Assembly (NCBI GenBank): GCA_051920445.1
Contig: JBPPLN010000003.1
Coordinates: 128,191-192,190, forward strand
Reading direction: 5' to 3'
Source: CAG-177 sp003514385
GTDB taxonomy: Bacteria > Bacillota > Clostridia > Oscillospirales > Acutalibacteraceae
DNA: 64,000 nt
Made by a program: the position numbers and the translations under genes. How positions within the stretch are numbered: the stretch's first letter is position 1; the number at the start of each line of letters is the position of its first letter. Under the pieces are notes generated by a model. It did no database searches, had not been told where the DNA came from, and saw only the letters and a program-made list of their open reading frames with translations. This document shows positions 62,901-64,000 of the stretch, one piece after another.

Positions 62901-64000
62901 GCCACCACGGCTATCAATGATGCAGTCAAAGCTCTCGAGCTGATGACCTACAATGCGATATTCAACATCGACGGCGTAGAGTATGCTAAGGTTCCGACTA
63001 AGGTCGGCGAGCAGATCGTCGCTCCCAAGGATCCGTCCAAGGAAGGCTACACCTTCGCAGGTTGGAGACCCTCCGTCGGCGTTATGGGTACCGCAGACGC
63101 TACCTTCGAGGCAGTGTTCACAGCGGCAGGTAACACCGCTTATACCGTCAACACCTATGTAATGGGCACCGACGGCACTTACGGCGAGCCTACCTCTGAT
63201 ACTCTTACCGGAACCACCGGCTCTACCGCTACCTACGCACCTGAGGCTCGCGAGGGCTTCACCGTTGCGGACGAGAGCGTTCTTTCCGGCACTATCGCGG
63301 CAGACGGAAGCCTTGTCCTCAAGGTATTCTACAGCCGCAACAAGTATACCCTGACCGTTGACGGTGTCGCTTCCGAAGTCTACTACGGCGCAGCTGTTTC
63401 CGTGGCAGAACCTTCCAAGGAGCACTACACCTTCGCAGGTTGGGAGCCCGAGCTTCCCGAGACCATGCCCGCACACGACGTAACAGTCGTTGCTAAGTGG
63501 ACAGAGGACGGCGCTGACTACTCCGCTTACAAAGCAGCAGTCGCAGCGGCTCAGGCGAAGAAGGCCGAGACTGACTATGATAAGACCTACACCGCAGAGT
63601 CCAGAGCGGCTCTCGATGCAGCTCTTGCAGAAAAAGTTTCCGGCAAGAAGTATTCCGAGCAGAATGTTGTCGATGCAGCCACCAAGGCTATCAACGACGC
63701 AATCGCAGCTCTCGAGCTTATGACCTACACCGCTACCTTCTATGTTGACGGCGCTGTTCGTGCAACCGTTCAGGCGAAGGTCGGCGAGCAGATTGCTAAG
63801 CCCGACGATCCCGCCAAGGAAGGCTATGTCTTCACCGGTTGGAATCCCGAAGTCGGCGTTATGGGCACTGAGGATGTTTCCTTCAACGCTCAGTTCACCG
63901 CAGGCGCAGTCTCCTACAAGGTCGAGACTTACGAAATGGATGTCAACGGCGCTTACGGCGCGGCAACGGTTAAGACTGTTCCCGCAACCACAGGCGAAGC
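56976..64000 (+). CDS. giant secreted repeat protein (adhesin-like), 3' end outside window
   Basis: One open frame of 2,341 residues with no stop before the window edge. TTG start behind TGGAGGTG; signal peptide MKKMKRLLAIILASLLILSS plus ATAGASA. Residues about 28-650 and 650-1205 are unique helical and beta-rich parts without a domain I recognise. From about 1205 on, it is built of 259-residue units. Each holds an InlB-B-type/Listeria-Bacteroides repeat (GYTFTGWNPEVGVMG), a MucBP-like stretch (VETYVMGLDGNYG ... LVLKVYYSRN), a second InlB-B-type repeat (FEGWDPALPETMPAHDVTV) and a FIVAR-like helical module (KYTAETRNALAEA ... AINDAVAGLELMTY). This is the layout of surface adhesins; a C-terminal anchor would lie beyond the window. 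Confidence 0.88.
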   Translation, partial: MKKMKRLLAIILASLLILSSATAGASAYQAYKDDALTKYDFTDTAVLTTEQYASALLDYADKALAKANITMDLSILGKLDATSIDNALGSVYKLINDNSAILWMAGDLNKVEVGMLEKRRRSNSSDVEVIKSLLEFLGHDSNREIVRKVVFGGIGKQRRDDGVSLGVANSFVKIDLNVEVMLRELIWGLAYPNTAYDSSTTVDTMVQTIIQNALAGVKEIPESVRNLVDLNSTKVTYVFIEDLLQTAYNDIAVPMLNDQTMKWLGQEIDKDTTGTLAGLFNRDFRVSAYTVPADSTLVAELNNIAGGIVNGLLKNYNGWVSGDNSKLTDNVVAVARYILKETGGYFFPDWQKHIATPEEIDAMSKEELIAYIARSVINASVGYMYIPEDVTTVVGVTWEAVKQLMAQFLPERDYSGYPKTVQGILDMLADYVAYNVNPGIDLNAGDLKKALNYGDGMDKMLTTAVQWLAADPQYYTGLLPTTDIDTSDGWKALDDIFFKLLDKSILPAKFANSGSETILKDIVYSILNGLLVDQDLTCISDLFVKNESGAFAKQTLKQSIVRLVTDILNAVLPGSVATKYASLNDIVKNDALSKIVYDLLGCLRPNFTLGKDTFTGYGDKLVPPIVNIVAQVMKLTDKSKFGQMEFAGPTRVSPPEKGDVAYSVTIYNGSKGINRGYTDKNGNFTQDALYKYKIAGVSATAYTAAGAGSNVSVSGVSAGDIINGGDSKTVSVSKPGATDTVVVLTVGYFILTESGASLTGDTPLYASFYTYYSSDTQDDSEPKDVSTITGKVRLVKPRAGFINQNETLDAINNVHVKINRVKDAGHLTKSTYTQNASTFKGNTGTFFENAGFSGETENGNVNITESLWQAKSGADRAALTDGTYTIDYSVSATRTASLGGKTGTVTGSVSIYVYNDYEVPAKYKQYSGEQRQRANYSADADAEWAAYQSALIMAANYALRPKLKANFTNATYMAQYKVIADNLDAAAAALDKKVVSASVDSLKTAVEAVQGKENAANAVYWDDGYNFFGYDDFNSVTWNGWKEARNRAMNLYNSTKAPEEPVAPEKPGDDVTMLENQKYEKAYAQWQTDHAAWETAIAAWQMPTISAIDVAYAEQQIELWGPRLIKLAAVKTHLDAAIKMCTIDSADASKYDADRWEAYAKSFAYAQKVSTSFNASTTMRTQVREAMNNLIYNWKRLIANPVVTVTFTFTVNGVTHAVLTGNQGDPVDLSSIEAPAAPVGMHFVGWGNVPATFDADATFEAQFANNTDTKYTVNVYNMDTTGNYPATPDSTYQGAGETGSTADITADAAPAEGFSLDSAKSVLTGTIAADGSLVLSIYYSRNKYTITYANTDLEPDERYYGAVVNPATPEKAGFNFDGWEEEVPATMPAQSITLTAKWAEDPANYDAYNIAVADANAKKTEADYDKKYTADTRAALDAELEVDVSGKKLSEQGVVDAQTAKINAAVKGLKLMTYNAEFYVDNGLYRTVATEVGAQIVAPEAPTKAGYTFTGWNPEVGVMGVEDVRFDAKFSAGTVGYKVETYVMGLDGNYGDAAIEDKSATTGETVSVTPETREGFTVAGESVLSGEVKADGSLVLKVYYSRNQYKLTVDGAESMVYYGAAISVAEPTKEHETFEGWDPALPETMPAHDVTVVSTWIKDDADYSAYNEAKAKAEAKQNEENYDKKYTAETRNALAEAIKTVVPEGLKYDEQETIDAATKAINDAVAGLELMTYTATFYVDGVVHATVTAKVGEQIAKPGDPTKTGYVFTGWNPEVGVMGVEDVRFDAKFSAGEVSYTVETYVMGLDGEYGAAETKNVPATTGEEITLTPDAREGFTVAGESVLTGKVAADSSLTLKVYYSRNQYKLTVDGAESMVYYGAAISVAEPTKENETFNGWDPALPETMPAHDVTVVSTWIKDDADYSAYNEAKAKAEAKQNEENYDKKYTAETRNALAEALKTVVPEGLKYDEQHIINAATTAINDAVKALELMTYNAIFNIDGVEYAKVPTKVGEQIVAPKDPSKEGYTFAGWRPSVGVMGTADATFEAVFTAAGNTAYTVNTYVMGTDGTYGEPTSDTLTGTTGSTATYAPEAREGFTVADESVLSGTIAADGSLVLKVFYSRNKYTLTVDGVASEVYYGAAVSVAEPSKEHYTFAGWEPELPETMPAHDVTVVAKWTEDGADYSAYKAAVAAAQAKKAETDYDKTYTAESRAALDAALAEKVSGKKYSEQNVVDAATKAINDAIAALELMTYTATFYVDGAVRATVQAKVGEQIAKPDDPAKEGYVFTGWNPEVGVMGTEDVSFNAQFTAGAVSYKVETYEMDVNGAYGAATVKTVPATTGE
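61389..63719 (+). repeat. exact 777-bp tandem repeat inside the surface-protein gene
   Basis: The codons ATG-ACC-TAC recur at 61389, 62166, 62943 and 63720, always 777 bases (259 codons) apart. Units 61389-62165 and 62166-62942 are nearly identical over long stretches; the unit from 62943 is more divergent, and a fifth begins at 63720 and leaves the window. A further degenerate unit precedes (about 60590-61388). Confidence 0.92.

Noticed and set aside
58719..63476. Long antisense frames of 660 and 827 residues opposite the giant surface protein
   Set aside because: Both mirror the repeat-rich plus-strand gene, including its periodicity. The plus strand has the ribosome site, signal peptide and known domains.

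Overview
The window looks like a chromosomal segment of an anaerobic, spore-forming, low-copy-repeat Clostridia member (Bacillota), most like the gut Oscillospirales/Ruminococcaceae type. The basis is AddAB rather than RecBCD, a CIRCE/HrcA-controlled hrcA-grpE-dnaK-dnaJ cluster, the Prp protease with an N-terminally extended L27, spoVAC/spoVAD, a bacterial V-type ATPase, a Na+-translocating decarboxylase operon, frequent TTG/GTG starts behind strong AGGAGG-type ribosome sites, and sigma-A promoters of TTGACA-N17-TATAAT type. No rRNA, tRNA, CRISPR array, transposase or phage gene was seen. Species-level assignment is not possible from the sequence alone.

Layout. 1-6.3 kb: end of addB and complete addA (double-strand-break repair). 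6.3-8.9 kb: rpmE and a membrane-anchored LysM-G5-M23 cell-wall peptidase. 9.0-11.9 kb: a broken acetyltransferase gene and two paralogous lipoproteins, one frameshifted. 12.2-15.1 kb: two secreted PHP-domain paralogues. 15.3-24.1 kb: nine-gene V-type ATPase operon. 24.1-26.7 kb (minus): rarA, a YhhN-family membrane protein, a GNAT acetyltransferase. 26.8-27.3 kb: small membrane protein. 27.4-32.2 kb (minus): glyS followed by a complete Na+-pumping oxaloacetate-decarboxylase-like set (oadA, oadG, biotin carrier, oadB). 32.6-36.0 kb: GPH-family sugar symporter and lepA. 36.0-39.2 kb: a TetR regulator, two very short divergent peptide genes, a GHKL (AgrC-like) sensor kinase and a phosphoglycolate-phosphatase-like HAD enzyme. 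39.3-44.8 kb: heat-shock cluster with three long palindromic repeats between dnaK and dnaJ. 44.9-50.5 kb: lon, engB, lgt, folD, pspC-like. 50.5-51.6 kb: rplU-prp-rpmA with a probable L21 leader. 52.1-53.5 kb: G5/3D-domain cell-wall protein. 53.6-54.3 kb (minus): lone ABC ATPase. 54.5-56.1 kb: spoVAC, spoVAD and a 54-residue membrane peptide. 57.0 kb to the end: the first 2,341 residues of a very large secreted, repeat-built surface protein that runs off the window.

How it fits together. Energy metabolism here is built on ion gradients: the decarboxylase would export Na+ and the V-type ATPase exchanges ATP with an ion gradient. Cell-envelope functions are prominent (M23 peptidase, G5/3D protein, Lgt, lipoproteins, secreted PHP proteins, giant adhesin). 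The least explained parts are the TetR/peptide/GHKL micro-locus at 36.0-39.2 kb, the palindromic array at 42.9-43.3 kb, a recurring GTAAAG/CTTTAC intergenic hairpin, and the exact 777-bp repeat of the giant surface protein.
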